NCBI GenBank assembly: GCA_902795555.1
Contig: CADBLV010000172.1
Span: forward strand, 1 to 16,020
DNA: 16,020 nt
Origin: an uncultured Eubacteriales bacterium
Lineage (GTDB): Bacteria > Bacillota_A > Clostridia > Christensenellales > Aristaeellaceae
Direction of reading: 5' to 3'
Shown piece by piece: positions 1-7,348 of the stretch (position 1 is the stretch's first letter; each line of letters starts with the position of its first letter). Under the pieces are notes generated by a model. That model saw only the letters and a program-made list of their open reading frames with translations, was not told the origin of the DNA and ran no database searches. The translations under genes were made by a program, and so were the position numbers.

Positions 1-467
1 CGGAAAAACTGCTTCATCATGATTTTGTCCATCCCGATGGCGCTTCCGGCCACCCCCGTAGACGTATAGGGAAGATTCGCCATCTCCAGCAGTCCCTGCA
101 GGGTGCCGTCCTCCCCGTTGAGCCCATGCATCACGATCACAAATACGTCGATCCGCGCCGCGATGACCGTTTTTTCCTTCCGGAACAGACCGCCCTCCGT
201 TTCCGTGGCCAGCAGAGCTCCCGATCCAGCGGTCAGATCCAGATGCACTTTCCGGATCCCTTCCCGGTTCGGATTGAAATGCTGAAAAGTCTTGATCTCC
301 TTCAGCGGTTCACCCGTATACCACTGGCCGTGTTCATCAATGTACACCGGGATCACGTCATATTTCTCCGCGTTCGCGTGATGCATCATCTGCACGGCGC
401 TGATGATTGACACCTCCCGCTCACAGCTTCTGCTTCCGAAAATCACTCCCAGCTGTTTCCTGCCCAT
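1..467 (-). CDS. ddl: D-alanine--D-alanine ligase, N-terminal 155 residues (3' end outside window)
   Basis: This ATP-grasp enzyme joins two D-alanines in the cytoplasm to make the peptidoglycan terminus. Reading leftward from ATG at 467, the protein begins MGRKQLGVIFGSRSCEREVS. The Glu at residue 16 aligns with E15 of E. coli DdlB, which contacts the first D-Ala. Residues 114-125 (HGLNGEDGTLQG) and 141-148 (GSAIGMDK) are the family's central motifs. An AGAGGAG ribosome site lies about 10 nt upstream of the ATG. The catalytic C-terminal half and the omega-loop that separates D-Ala-D-Ala from D-Ala-D-Lac or D-Ala-D-Ser ligases are outside the window, so the second substrate cannot be proved here. 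MurF immediately upstream on the same strand supports a housekeeping Ddl role. No vanH, vanX or vanT-like neighbour is visible. Confidence 0.93.
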   Translation of the reverse strand, partial: MGRKQLGVIFGSRSCEREVSIISAVQMMHHANAEKYDVIPVYIDEHGQWYTGEPLKEIKTFQHFNPNREGIRKVHLDLTAGSGALLATETEGGLFRKEKTVIAARIDVFVIVMHGLNGEDGTLQGLLEMANLPYTSTGVAGSAIGMDKIMMKQFF

Positions 468-653
468 CCCGTCTTTGCTCCTCTCTGTGAACTGCGCTGT
501 CACGCCTGTCATTGAATCCGGTCGATTCTATGGGTTTCGCTCCCGCGATCGACCGTCCCGAACAGGTGATGTCCCGCTCATGCGTGTTTCCGCGCGGTGA
601 TTCGTTTCCCGTTCGCCCGCGCCGGGCCCGTTCATCCCCGGACCGGCACGTGT
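468..653 (-). other. murF-ddl intergenic gap with small inverted repeat
   Basis: There are 186 bp between the murF stop and the ddl start. The only structure I see is an inverted repeat, GAATC-5 nt-GATTC, at 514-528. No U-tract terminator follows murF. A TAGAAT on the minus strand just upstream of the repeat could be a weak -10, but I find no convincing -35. Read-through from the murF operon is therefore the simplest way ddl is transcribed, although a weak internal promoter is possible. Confidence 0.35.
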
Positions 654-2270
654 TCATGACTCGTCATAATTATCCGGCAGATCGTTCTCAAACAGAATCA
701 CATCGCCGCTTCCCGCTTCCCGGCCGATCCAGTCCGCCGCCTCCTGCAGGCTCCCCATCACCAAAATCTTCTCTTTCGGAAATCCCTGCTTCTCGAGTCC
801 CTTCCGAATCGCTTCGCTCCGCTTTTTCCCGATCAGAATCGCCAGATCGCAGCAGGGAGCCATTTTCTCCCCGAAGGCGGTGTTCATGGCTTCTTCTTCA
901 TTTCCCAGTTCCACCATCCCCGGCGTCACCACAATCCGCCGCCCCGGGAATTCCTTCAGGGTCAGAAACGCCTGCTCCGCCCCCACGATGTTGCTGTTAA
1001 AGGCATCGTCAATCACGGTGTAAAGCCCCGGACGCGGAATCAGCTCCAGCCGGTGGGAGATCGGCTTCAGCTTCTCAATTCCCCGGCGAATCTGTTCTTC
1101 CGAAAGCCCCATCTGAGCGCATACCGCCGCGCACAGGACGATATTCCGGATATTCAGCTGTCCGAGCAGTGCCGTCTGACAGGCAATCCGTTTCCCTCCG
1201 ATCACCAGGTCAAACCTGCTTCCCTCCGGCCCCGTCCGAAGGTTTTCCGCCCACACATCATCCTTTTCCGGGTCAATCCCCGCCAGGCGTTTGGGCTTTT
1301 CAGTCCTGTCATACAGCTCCCGGACCAGTCCGCCGTCGTCGGCAAAAAAGCACATCCCATCCGCCGGAATGGCTTCCACCAGTTCATATTTCGTCGAAAT
1401 CACCCGTTCCAGCGTCCGGAAAGTATCCAGATGCTGAGGCCCCACAGAGGTCAGGATGCCCATCTCCGGCGACACCAGGCGGCACAGCTCCTTAATCTCC
1501 CCAACATGGCGGGCGCCCATCTCCGCCACAAACACCCGGTGTCCCGGCTCCAGGCTTCCGCGAATCACCTTGGTGACGCCCATGGGAGTGTTAAAACTCC
1601 CCGGCGTCACCAGGGTATTGTATTTCTCCTGCAGCATGGTTCCCAGAATAAATTTGACGCTGGTCTTTCCCCAGCTCCCGGTGATCCCGATTTTAATCAG
1701 GTCGGGCCGCTCCCGCAGGATCCGCTGCGCATCCCGAAAATACAGGGTCCTGATTCCCGCTTCCATCGGCGCAGCCAGTGCCGCCCCCGCCGCCGTCCAG
1801 AGCGGCAACAGCGCCGGAAACAGCAGAACCAGCCCCCGGCAAATCCGATTCCCGATCCCGTCTCCGCCGCCCAGGCAGGAGAAGAGAATCAGCAATCCCG
1901 TCATCACCGCCATCATGCACGCCGCCAGCCGCTTCACCCGGGACGTGATCACCAGCGCCTTTTTCGCCGGAACCTTTCGGGCCTTCCGGTTCAGCAGCCA
2001 TCCGCATCCCAGCACAATCAGGCTCAGCAGCGTCGGCGCCAGCCATTCGTTGCTCTCCGGAATCGCCAGAATCAGGAGCACGCCCGCGACGAGATAAACG
2101 CCGTTCAGAATCACGCCCGGAAGGATTGCCTTCAGCAGATTCCGCCGGATCGTCCGGAAATACCCCTGAAACTGATAGCTTTCCAGCTGGAAGGAATGAA
2201 TCAGTCCCCTGGCCGCCAGCAAACAGCTGCCCGCCAGGCACAGAATCATTATCACATTCCAGATCGTCAT
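654..2270 (-). CDS. murF: MurF-type Mur ligase with membrane-spanning N-terminus (UDP-MurNAc-tripeptide--D-Ala-D-Ala ligase)
   Basis: This enzyme adds D-Ala-D-Ala to UDP-MurNAc-tripeptide using ATP. Numbering from the ATG at 2279, the P-loop ITGSWGKTS is at 199-207, followed by the Mur ligase central features (TPGSFNTPMGVT, EMGARHVGEI, TSVGPQHLDTF) and a C-terminal domain with DDAFNSN and TPGMVELG. The first 170 residues hold about five hydrophobic segments (near 6-24, 50-72, 80-96, 118-136 and 148-170). The soluble UDP-substrate-binding domain normal for MurF is not evident there. At 538-541 aa it is longer than the usual 450. Start: GGAGG at 2281-2285 is 10 nt from the ATG at 2270 but only 1 nt from the one at 2279, so I chose 2270. 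The 2279 ATG would overlap the hydrolase stop as ATGA. The downstream neighbour is ddl. The MurF assignment over another Mur ligase rests on these motifs and on ddl. Confidence 0.88.
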   Translation of the reverse strand: MTIWNVIMILCLAGSCLLAARGLIHSFQLESYQFQGYFRTIRRNLLKAILPGVILNGVYLVAGVLLILAIPESNEWLAPTLLSLIVLGCGWLLNRKARKVPAKKALVITSRVKRLAACMMAVMTGLLILFSCLGGGDGIGNRICRGLVLLFPALLPLWTAAGAALAAPMEAGIRTLYFRDAQRILRERPDLIKIGITGSWGKTSVKFILGTMLQEKYNTLVTPGSFNTPMGVTKVIRGSLEPGHRVFVAEMGARHVGEIKELCRLVSPEMGILTSVGPQHLDTFRTLERVISTKYELVEAIPADGMCFFADDGGLVRELYDRTEKPKRLAGIDPEKDDVWAENLRTGPEGSRFDLVIGGKRIACQTALLGQLNIRNIVLCAAVCAQMGLSEEQIRRGIEKLKPISHRLELIPRPGLYTVIDDAFNSNIVGAEQAFLTLKEFPGRRIVVTPGMVELGNEEEAMNTAFGEKMAPCCDLAILIGKKRSEAIRKGLEKQGFPKEKILVMGSLQEAADWIGREAGSGDVILFENDLPDNYDES

Positions 2271-2275
2271 TTCTT

Positions 2276-3055
2276 TCATTCCTCCGTCAGGAAATGTCTC
2301 ACAATCACATGAAACCGCGCCGCCTGCTCGAGATAGGCAAAATGGCTTCCGCCTTCCAGTTTCACCAGCCCTGCGTCCGGAATCATTTCCGCCATTTTTT
2401 CACCCATCCACATCGGGGTCTCCGTGTCCCGGTCTCCCCACAGCAGCAGCGTCGGCTGCTGAATCCGCGGATAAAGCGGGGTCAGATCCTCGTTCACAAT
2501 CCGAACGAAGGTTGCCTTCATGTTCTCATCCAGCGCGTTGTAATCCCGGCTGCCGAATTTCTCCCGAATCCGCTTTTCCATTTCGGCGCCGACGGCGCTC
2601 AGCCCCGGAATCTTCCGGATCATCCCGGCCCGCCGTTTCATTCTCTGATATTTTTCCCGCTTTGCCGCGGCTTCCGGAGTATCCGGTTTGCGGATTCCCG
2701 CGGCGCCGGTGAACACCAGCTTTTCAAACCGGTCCGGATGGGCCGCCGCCATCGCTGCCGCCACACGGCACCCGAAGCTGTGCGCGATGACAGAGCAGGG
2801 AAGAAAATCCAGCTGTTCCATCAGTGTCATCAGCTGGTCCGCGTATTCATGAACACCCCAGGGCTCCGCGGGCTCGTCGCTTTCCCCGTGGCCGGGGAAA
2901 TCAATCAGCAGCAGCCGACACCGGTCTTTCAGCGCCTCCGCCACCGGCCCCATCGTCCGATGGTCGCATCCCCATCCGTGCAGCAGCGCCACCCGTGGAC
3001 CTGACTCCCCCACCGTCTCATACCAGATCCCGGTTTTCATGATCTCCGCTTTCAT
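2276..3055 (-). CDS. Alpha/beta-fold hydrolase
   Basis: This is a 259-residue soluble hydrolase of the lipase/esterase/haloperoxidase-like type, with no signal peptide and therefore cytoplasmic. Visible motifs are the oxyanion-hole stretch LLHGWG near residue 26, the nucleophile elbow AHSFG with Ser93, an acidic residue in WGDRD (Asp210), and the catalytic His238 in GGSHFAY. A cap region rich in basic residues lies between about 120 and 185. The start ATG at 3055 overlaps the acetyltransferase stop as ATGA and has a GGAAGGAAGAGG ribosome site. An ATG at 3097 is possible but lies well inside the upstream gene. The stop falls at or next to the murF start. The substrate is unknown. Its tight linkage to murF suggests, but does not prove, a role in cell-envelope metabolism. 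Confidence 0.88.
   Translation of the reverse strand: MKAEIMKTGIWYETVGESGPRVALLHGWGCDHRTMGPVAEALKDRCRLLLIDFPGHGESDEPAEPWGVHEYADQLMTLMEQLDFLPCSVIAHSFGCRVAAAMAAAHPDRFEKLVFTGAAGIRKPDTPEAAAKREKYQRMKRRAGMIRKIPGLSAVGAEMEKRIREKFGSRDYNALDENMKATFVRIVNEDLTPLYPRIQQPTLLLWGDRDTETPMWMGEKMAEMIPDAGLVKLEGGSHFAYLEQAARFHVIVRHFLTEE
2281..2285 (-). promoter_or_regulatory. murF ribosome binding site (decides start)
   Basis: GGAGG on the minus strand lies inside the last codons of the upstream hydrolase gene. Its 10 nt spacing to the ATG at 2270 is normal, whereas the 1 nt spacing to the ATG at 2279 is not. It favours the shorter murF product and suggests translational coupling to the hydrolase gene. Confidence 0.6.
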
Positions 3056-3522
3056 GCCTCTTCCTTCCCATCTGTCACGCGCCAGATAAACCTGCATTTC
3101 GCCTCACTGATCTGAAACTGCTCCCTCAAATCCACCGGAACGCGGCTCACGCCTTCCAGGAAGCACCCCAGTCTCCGGCACGTCTTCAGGCTCGGCGCAT
3201 TGTCCGGGTCGCAGGTGATCACAACGCTCCGCTTTCCGCTCATCAGGATTTCTTCCCGAATCAGCCTGCAGGCCCGCTCCGCGTAATGATGACCCCGATA
3301 CGCCGCGTCGATGTGATATCCGATATGCCCGTAGTAGTATACCGGCCGGCTTTCCCCGGTTCGATAGCTGATCTGTCCGATTTCCTTTCGTCGGTTATGA
3401 ACCGTAATCGACCAGATCTGCTCCCGTCCGAACTCCAGCTCCCTGGCCGGCGGCGGAATATGAATCGGAATCAGGTCAATGATCCCGTCTGAATATTCCG
3501 CCCGAAATCGTCTCCATATCAC
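3052..3522 (-). CDS. GNAT-family N-acetyltransferase, probable GTG start
   Basis: This small (156 aa) acetyl-CoA-dependent acyltransferase has an unknown substrate. The acetyl-CoA pyrophosphate loop is at about 72-81 (AAYRGHHYA, with His where many relatives have Gly). It is followed by a helix and by the second motif DNAPSLKTCRRLGC at 107-120, which is typical of RimJ/RimL-like members. I place the start at GTG 3522, which would give MIWRRFRAEYSDG. It lies 7 nt after the kinase stop, with AGGA about 14 nt upstream. The alternative, TTG at 3570, lies 40 bp inside the kinase gene and has no ribosome site. The stop overlaps the hydrolase start by 4 nt (ATGA), which implies translational coupling. 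The family call is firm; the start is moderate. Confidence 0.82.
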   Translation of the reverse strand: MIWRRFRAEYSDGIIDLIPIHIPPPARELEFGREQIWSITVHNRRKEIGQISYRTGESRPVYYYGHIGYHIDAAYRGHHYAERACRLIREEILMSGKRSVVITCDPDNAPSLKTCRRLGCFLEGVSRVPVDLREQFQISEAKCRFIWRVTDGKEEA

Positions 3523-3529
3523 GCCCGTC

Positions 3530-4456
3530 TTACACTTCCTGAACGCGAACCTGCTCCAGCAGTCGCTCAAAATCGGAGGGAATAATCAGCTGGGTTCCCG
3601 CCGTCATCACGCTGGCAGCCCCCGCCGCGATCCCGCTGCGAAATGCCTTCGCCATGCTCCCCGTCCGCTGATAGCCGAGCAGCATTCCGCCGATCATGGC
3701 GTCTCCCGCCCCGACGGTCGACTTGGTTTCCACCCGCAGCGCCGGCGCAAACAGGGTCTCCCTGGCCGAGACATACATGGCGCCCATGGGACCCATGGAA
3801 ACCACCGCATGCTCCGCTCCCAGGCGAATGAAGATCAGCGCCGCGTCCCGGATGCTTCGCATCGTTCGCAGCTCCATCCCCAGCGTCCGTTCCATCTCGC
3901 GCAGATTCGGCTTAATCAGCAGGGGATGTCCTTCCCTGACGCCCAGTTCCAGCTCTTTTCCTTCCGTATCCAGAATGATTTTCTTTCCTTCCAGGGCCAC
4001 CATGAGATCGCGATAGGTTCCCTCCGGACATCCCGGCGGCAGGCTCCCCGTCAGTACGACTACATCGCTCTGTGCGGTTTTCTCCTTCGCCATCGCCGTG
4101 AACCGTTCCAGCATTTCTTCGTCCAGCGCCGCGCCGGGTTCGTTGATCTCCGTCACGCCGCCGCCTTCCCTGCTGCAGATTTTCATATTTGTCCGCACGT
4201 GGCCGGGAACCGTCAGAAAATGATGCGGAATCCCCTCCGCGTCCATCAGTCTGCAAAGCTCTTCCGACCCATCCTCTCCCATCACGCCGATCGCCTGGGC
4301 CTCCAGCCCCAGCCGATGCGCCACCACAGCCACATTAATGCCCTTTCCGCCCAGATCCACCCGGGCCGATCGGGTCCGGTTGACCTGTCCCAGCTCCAGC
4401 CGGTCAACCTCCACGGTTTTATCGAAGCAAGGATTCAGGCAGATGGTCGTAATCAT
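3530..4456 (-). CDS. PfkB-family sugar-phosphate kinase (1-phosphofructokinase / tagatose-6-phosphate kinase type)
   Basis: This enzyme phosphorylates a sugar phosphate with ATP, most likely fructose-1-phosphate or tagatose-6-phosphate. The 308-residue length matches FruK/LacC. Motifs are the start MITTICLNPCFDKTVEV, substrate loop LGGKGINVA (about 35-43), NEPG at 105-108, TGSLPPG at 136-142, and the anion-hole/catalytic motif TVGAGDAM with Asp252. I chose ATG 4456 because GGAGG at 4465-4469 is 8 nt upstream. The in-frame ATG at 4483 falls at about the predicted transcription start and so cannot be preceded by a ribosome site. It is the first gene of the operon. No fructose PTS or lac/tagatose gene is adjacent, so I do not choose between fruK and lacC. 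Confidence 0.87.
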   Translation of the reverse strand: MITTICLNPCFDKTVEVDRLELGQVNRTRSARVDLGGKGINVAVVAHRLGLEAQAIGVMGEDGSEELCRLMDAEGIPHHFLTVPGHVRTNMKICSREGGGVTEINEPGAALDEEMLERFTAMAKEKTAQSDVVVLTGSLPPGCPEGTYRDLMVALEGKKIILDTEGKELELGVREGHPLLIKPNLREMERTLGMELRTMRSIRDAALIFIRLGAEHAVVSMGPMGAMYVSARETLFAPALRVETKSTVGAGDAMIGGMLLGYQRTGSMAKAFRSGIAAGAASVMTAGTQLIIPSDFERLLEQVRVQEV

Positions 4457-4486
4457 CCCGGTCGCCTCCAAAAAAATATTCATTAT

Positions 4487-4515
4487 ATTATACCATTGAA
4501 CCCCCTCCTTCGCAA
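4487..4515 (-). promoter_or_regulatory. Promoter of the kinase-GNAT-hydrolase-murF operon
   Basis: On the minus strand, TTGCGA (4510-4515), a 17 nt spacer and a perfect TATAAT (4487-4492) fit a sigma-A promoter. Transcription would begin near 4480, about 25 nt before the kinase ATG at 4456. Confidence 0.72.
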
Positions 4516-4522
4516 GAAAACA

Positions 4523-4540
4523 GAAATATTTCGTTCCGAA
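4523..4540. promoter_or_regulatory. Short palindromes between divergent promoters (possible operator)
   Basis: GAAATATTTC (4523-4532) is a perfect 10 bp palindrome. It is followed by TTCG-TTC-CGAA (4530-4540). Both lie between the two divergent promoters. The position suits a regulator site, but the symmetry is short and could be chance. Confidence 0.25.
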
Positions 4541-4564
4541 TCCTGCCGAAGGCTGAAGATATCG

Positions 4565-4594
4565 TTGAAAGTAGGTGGAAATCTATGGTATAAT
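4565..4594 (+). promoter_or_regulatory. Promoter of the GlpA-like/FAD/DUF1667 operon
   Basis: TTGAAA (4565-4570), an 18 nt spacer and TATAAT (4589-4594) lie 20 nt upstream of the first ATG. AGGAGG (4602-4607) is the ribosome site 7 nt before ATG 4615, so the leader is very short and leaves no room for a riboswitch. Confidence 0.75.
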
Positions 4595-4614
4595 GTCTTT
4601 CAGGAGGGGATTCC

Positions 4615-6102
4615 ATGCAATATACATCGGATGTTCTGATCATCGGCGCCGGCATCACCGGCTGCAGTGTCGCCCGGGAGCTGAGCCGATACCGGGCCGG
4701 GGTCACTGTGATTGACCGAGGAAACGACGTCGCATCGGGAGCCACCAAGGCCAACAGCGGCATCGTGCACGCCGGATACGACGCCAAACCCGGTTCCCTG
4801 AAAGCCCGGTACAATGTGGCTGGCGCTTCTATGTACCCGGATCTTTGCGCATCGCTGGGGGTGCCCTATCGCCGGAGCGGTGCGCTGATCGTTGCCTTTT
4901 CCCAGGAGGATCGCAAAACGCTGCAAATGCTGCTGGAAAGGGGCATTGCCAACGGCGTAAAGGACATGGCGATTCTGGAGAAGGATCAGGTGCTGGCCCT
5001 GGAGCCGAATCTGAATCCGGAAATCGTGTGCGCGCTTTCCGTGCCGGGCAGCGGGCTGGTCAGCCCCTATGAGCTGGCCTTCGCTCTGGCTGACGACGCG
5101 GCGGTCAACGGCGTTCAGTTCCGCTTCCTGGAGGAAGTGTCTGCGGTGGAAAAGACGGAAGACGGCTTCCGCGTTGTGACCGGTGAGAATGAATACCGCT
5201 GCCGCGCTGTGGTCAACTGCGCCGGCGCATCCGCGGCATTCATTCATCAGCAGCTGACCGGGGAAGCCCTGCGTATGATTCATCGGCGCGGACAGTATTA
5301 CCTGCTGGACCGGACAGCCTCCGGTCTGTTTTCCCAGACCATTTTTCAATGCCCGTCCGTGATGGGCAAGGGCGTGCTTGTGTCGCCCACCGTTCACGGC
5401 AACCTCCTTCTGGGGCCCACCGCGGAAGACATTGACGATCCGCTGGACACCGCCACCACCCAGTCCGGGCTGGACGATATTCTGAAAGCGGCCCGGAAAA
5501 CCTGGCCCGGCCTGTCCACGCGCGCGAATATTACGAATTTCAGCGGCGTTCGGGCTCATCTGGAGACAGACGACTTCATCGTCGGGCCGGCCGAAGGCTG
5601 CCCGGGCGCCTTTGAAGCCGCGGGCATCGAGAGCCCAGGCCTGTCCTCGGCTCCGGCCATCGGCCTGGATCTGGCCGGACAGATCGCCGCTTATCTGGGA
5701 GCGGAGAAAAAAGCCTCCCTGGCGGCATACCCGATGCCGCCCAAGCCATTCCATAATATGACGGACGCGGAGCGCGCCGCTGCCTGCGAACAGGATCCGG
5801 CATACGGGACTGTGATCTGCCGGTGCGAAGTGGTGACGGAAGCGGAAATTCGCGCGGCCATCCGCCGGCCCGTAGGCGCCCACACCATTGACGGTGTCAA
5901 GCGTCGCACAAGGGCCGGCATGGGCCGCTGTCAGGGCGGATTCTGTCTGCCCCGGGTCGCTGCCATCCTGTCGGAGGAACTGGGCATCCCGCTGGAAGAG
6001 GTCCGCAAGGAGCAGCCCGGCAGCTATCTGGTGACCGGCGCCATCGGTGCGACAGAAGAAGCGAAAGGAAAGGAGGCCGCCCATGAGTCAGCAAACCATT
6101 GA
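4615..6102 (+). CDS. GlpA-like FAD-dependent dehydrogenase with C-terminal [2Fe-2S] BFD domain
   Basis: This enzyme of the DAO/GlpA family probably oxidises sn-glycerol-3-phosphate or a similar 2-hydroxy compound and passes electrons to partner proteins. It has 495 aa. The FAD-binding GAGITG motif is at 11-16, with the second FAD segment TKANSGIVHAGYD at 44-56. The DAO substrate domain runs to about 365. A BFD-type iron-sulfur domain follows with Cys402, Cys404, Cys439 and Cys444 (C-x-C, then C-x4-C). The start is set by AGGAGG 7 nt upstream. The last 20 bp overlap the next FAD gene. In many Clostridia this protein, a second FAD enzyme and a DUF1667 protein form a set annotated as glycerol-3-phosphate dehydrogenase, but no glpK or glpF is in view here. 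L-2-hydroxyglutarate oxidase-like activity is an alternative reading. Confidence 0.87.
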   Translation: MQYTSDVLIIGAGITGCSVARELSRYRAGVTVIDRGNDVASGATKANSGIVHAGYDAKPGSLKARYNVAGASMYPDLCASLGVPYRRSGALIVAFSQEDRKTLQMLLERGIANGVKDMAILEKDQVLALEPNLNPEIVCALSVPGSGLVSPYELAFALADDAAVNGVQFRFLEEVSAVEKTEDGFRVVTGENEYRCRAVVNCAGASAAFIHQQLTGEALRMIHRRGQYYLLDRTASGLFSQTIFQCPSVMGKGVLVSPTVHGNLLLGPTAEDIDDPLDTATTQSGLDDILKAARKTWPGLSTRANITNFSGVRAHLETDDFIVGPAEGCPGAFEAAGIESPGLSSAPAIGLDLAGQIAAYLGAEKKASLAAYPMPPKPFHNMTDAERAAACEQDPAYGTVICRCEVVTEAEIRAAIRRPVGAHTIDGVKRRTRAGMGRCQGGFCLPRVAAILSEELGIPLEEVRKEQPGSYLVTGAIGATEEAKGKEAAHESANH

Positions 6103-7348
6103 TCTCCTGATTATCGGAGCCGGTCCCGCGGGGCTGGCCGCCGCCATCGCCGCCCGGGAAGCCGGCATCGAGTCCATCCTGGTGCTGGAGCGTGAAAATG
6201 AGCCCGGCGGGATTCTTCGCCAATGTATCCATAACGGCTTTGGGCTTCACCGTTTCAAGGAAGAGCTGACCGGTCCGGAATATGCCTGGCGGGATATCCT
6301 GAAGGCAAAGGAGCTGGACATTCCGATCCGCTGCAGCGCCACCGTGCTCTCCGTGTCTTCCGAAAAGCAGGTCACCTATGTTTCCAGGGAGGAAGGCTTC
6401 CGGTCCGTTCAGGCCAAGGCGGTTGTTCTGGCCATGGGCTGTCGGGAACGGCCCCGGGGCGCGCTGTGCACGCCCGGGACCCGCTGCGCCGGCATCTACT
6501 CCGCCGGGACCGCCCAGCGTTTTGTCAATCTGGAAGGAATGATGCCCGGAAAGCGCATCGTGATTCTGGGCTCCGGCGATATCGGCCTGATCATGGCGCG
6601 GCGAATGAAGCTGCAGGGCGCGGAAGTGCTGGCCTGCGTGGAAATCATGCCCTATTCTTCGGGGCTGAACCGAAATATCGTTCAATGCCTGAATGATTAT
6701 GACATCCCCCTGTATCTGGAGCATACAGTCACGAATATTCGCGGCCGGGAGCGGGTGGAAGGGGTTACGGTGTCCAAAGTGGACGCAAACCGCCGCCCTG
6801 TTCCCGGAACGGAAATCGAATTTGACTGCGACACTCTGCTGCTCTCCTGCGGACTGATTCCGGAAAACGAGCTCAGCCTGGGAGCGGGCGTCGCCCTGTC
6901 CCCCGTCACCTCCGGCCCTGTCGTCAATGAGAGCTTTGAAACCTCCGTTCCCGGTGTTTTCTCCTGCGGCAATGTGCTGCATGTGCACGATCTGGTCGAT
7001 TTCGTCTCCGACGAAAGCTTTGCCGCCGGCCGCGCCGCGGCCGCGTATATCAGGGGACAGATCCCGCAGGGCGGTAAGGCTCTGAAGGTGCTGGACGGAG
7101 AAGGCGTCCGCGGAACGGTTCCCCAGACGATCCGGCAGGGATGCGATCATGATATTCAGCTGATGTTCCGGCCTTCCGGCGTCTTCCGGAACAGTACGGC
7201 CGTTGTCACCTGCGGCGGCGAAACCGTTCTGAAAAAGCGAGCCATGATTTTCACGCCGGGCGAAATGGTCTCCCTGACGCTGAAAGCCTCGCAGCTTGCC
7301 GAATTAAAAGCCGATTCCCTGACGATTTCGATTGAGAGGAACGCATAA
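6083..7348 (+). CDS. FAD/NAD(P)-dependent oxidoreductase, partner of the GlpA-like enzyme
   Basis: This 421-residue two-dinucleotide-fold flavoprotein has FAD motif GAGPAG at 12-17, PGGILRQCIHNGFG around 41-54 and GCRERPRG at 119-126. The pyridine-nucleotide motif ILGSGDIG is at 161-168, and the C-terminal FAD contact VFSCGNV is near 305. It resembles the alpha subunit-like FAD proteins of sarcosine/opine oxidases and the 'glpB-like' member of the clostridial trio. It likely transfers electrons between the GlpA-like enzyme and NAD(H) or another carrier. The start ATG 6083 has AGGAGG at 6071-6076. It overlaps the preceding gene by 20 bp, and its stop shares one base with the next ATG (TAATG). 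That indicates translational coupling and a stoichiometric complex, which is inference. Confidence 0.87.
   Translation: MSQQTIDLLIIGAGPAGLAAAIAAREAGIESILVLERENEPGGILRQCIHNGFGLHRFKEELTGPEYAWRDILKAKELDIPIRCSATVLSVSSEKQVTYVSREEGFRSVQAKAVVLAMGCRERPRGALCTPGTRCAGIYSAGTAQRFVNLEGMMPGKRIVILGSGDIGLIMARRMKLQGAEVLACVEIMPYSSGLNRNIVQCLNDYDIPLYLEHTVTNIRGRERVEGVTVSKVDANRRPVPGTEIEFDCDTLLLSCGLIPENELSLGAGVALSPVTSGPVVNESFETSVPGVFSCGNVLHVHDLVDFVSDESFAAGRAAAAYIRGQIPQGGKALKVLDGEGVRGTVPQTIRQGCDHDIQLMFRPSGVFRNSTAVVTCGGETVLKKRAMIFTPGEMVSLTLKASQLAELKADSLTISIERNA

Noticed and set aside
1..2270. Vancomycin-resistance type ligase cluster
   Set aside because: There is no vanH, vanX, vanT or two-component pair, and the omega-loop that would show D-Lac or D-Ser specificity is outside the window. 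A housekeeping ddl next to murF is simpler.
1053..2312. A 419-codon plus-strand frame over murF
   Set aside because: Its product is rich in Gln, Arg, Pro and His with no domain, and murF on the minus strand is certain.
4457..4614. Riboswitch or attenuator leaders between the divergent operons
   Set aside because: Both predicted transcripts start within about 25 nt of their start codons, leaving no room for a structured leader.
4600..6084. A 494-codon open frame antisense to the GlpA-like gene
   Set aside because: It mirrors a well-supported enzyme gene, has no ribosome site, no recognisable domain and a His/Arg/Gln-rich composition typical of reverse frames in GC-rich DNA.
5897..7150. A 417-codon minus-strand frame over the second FAD gene
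   Set aside because: It has no ribosome site or motifs, whereas the plus strand carries both dinucleotide-binding motifs.
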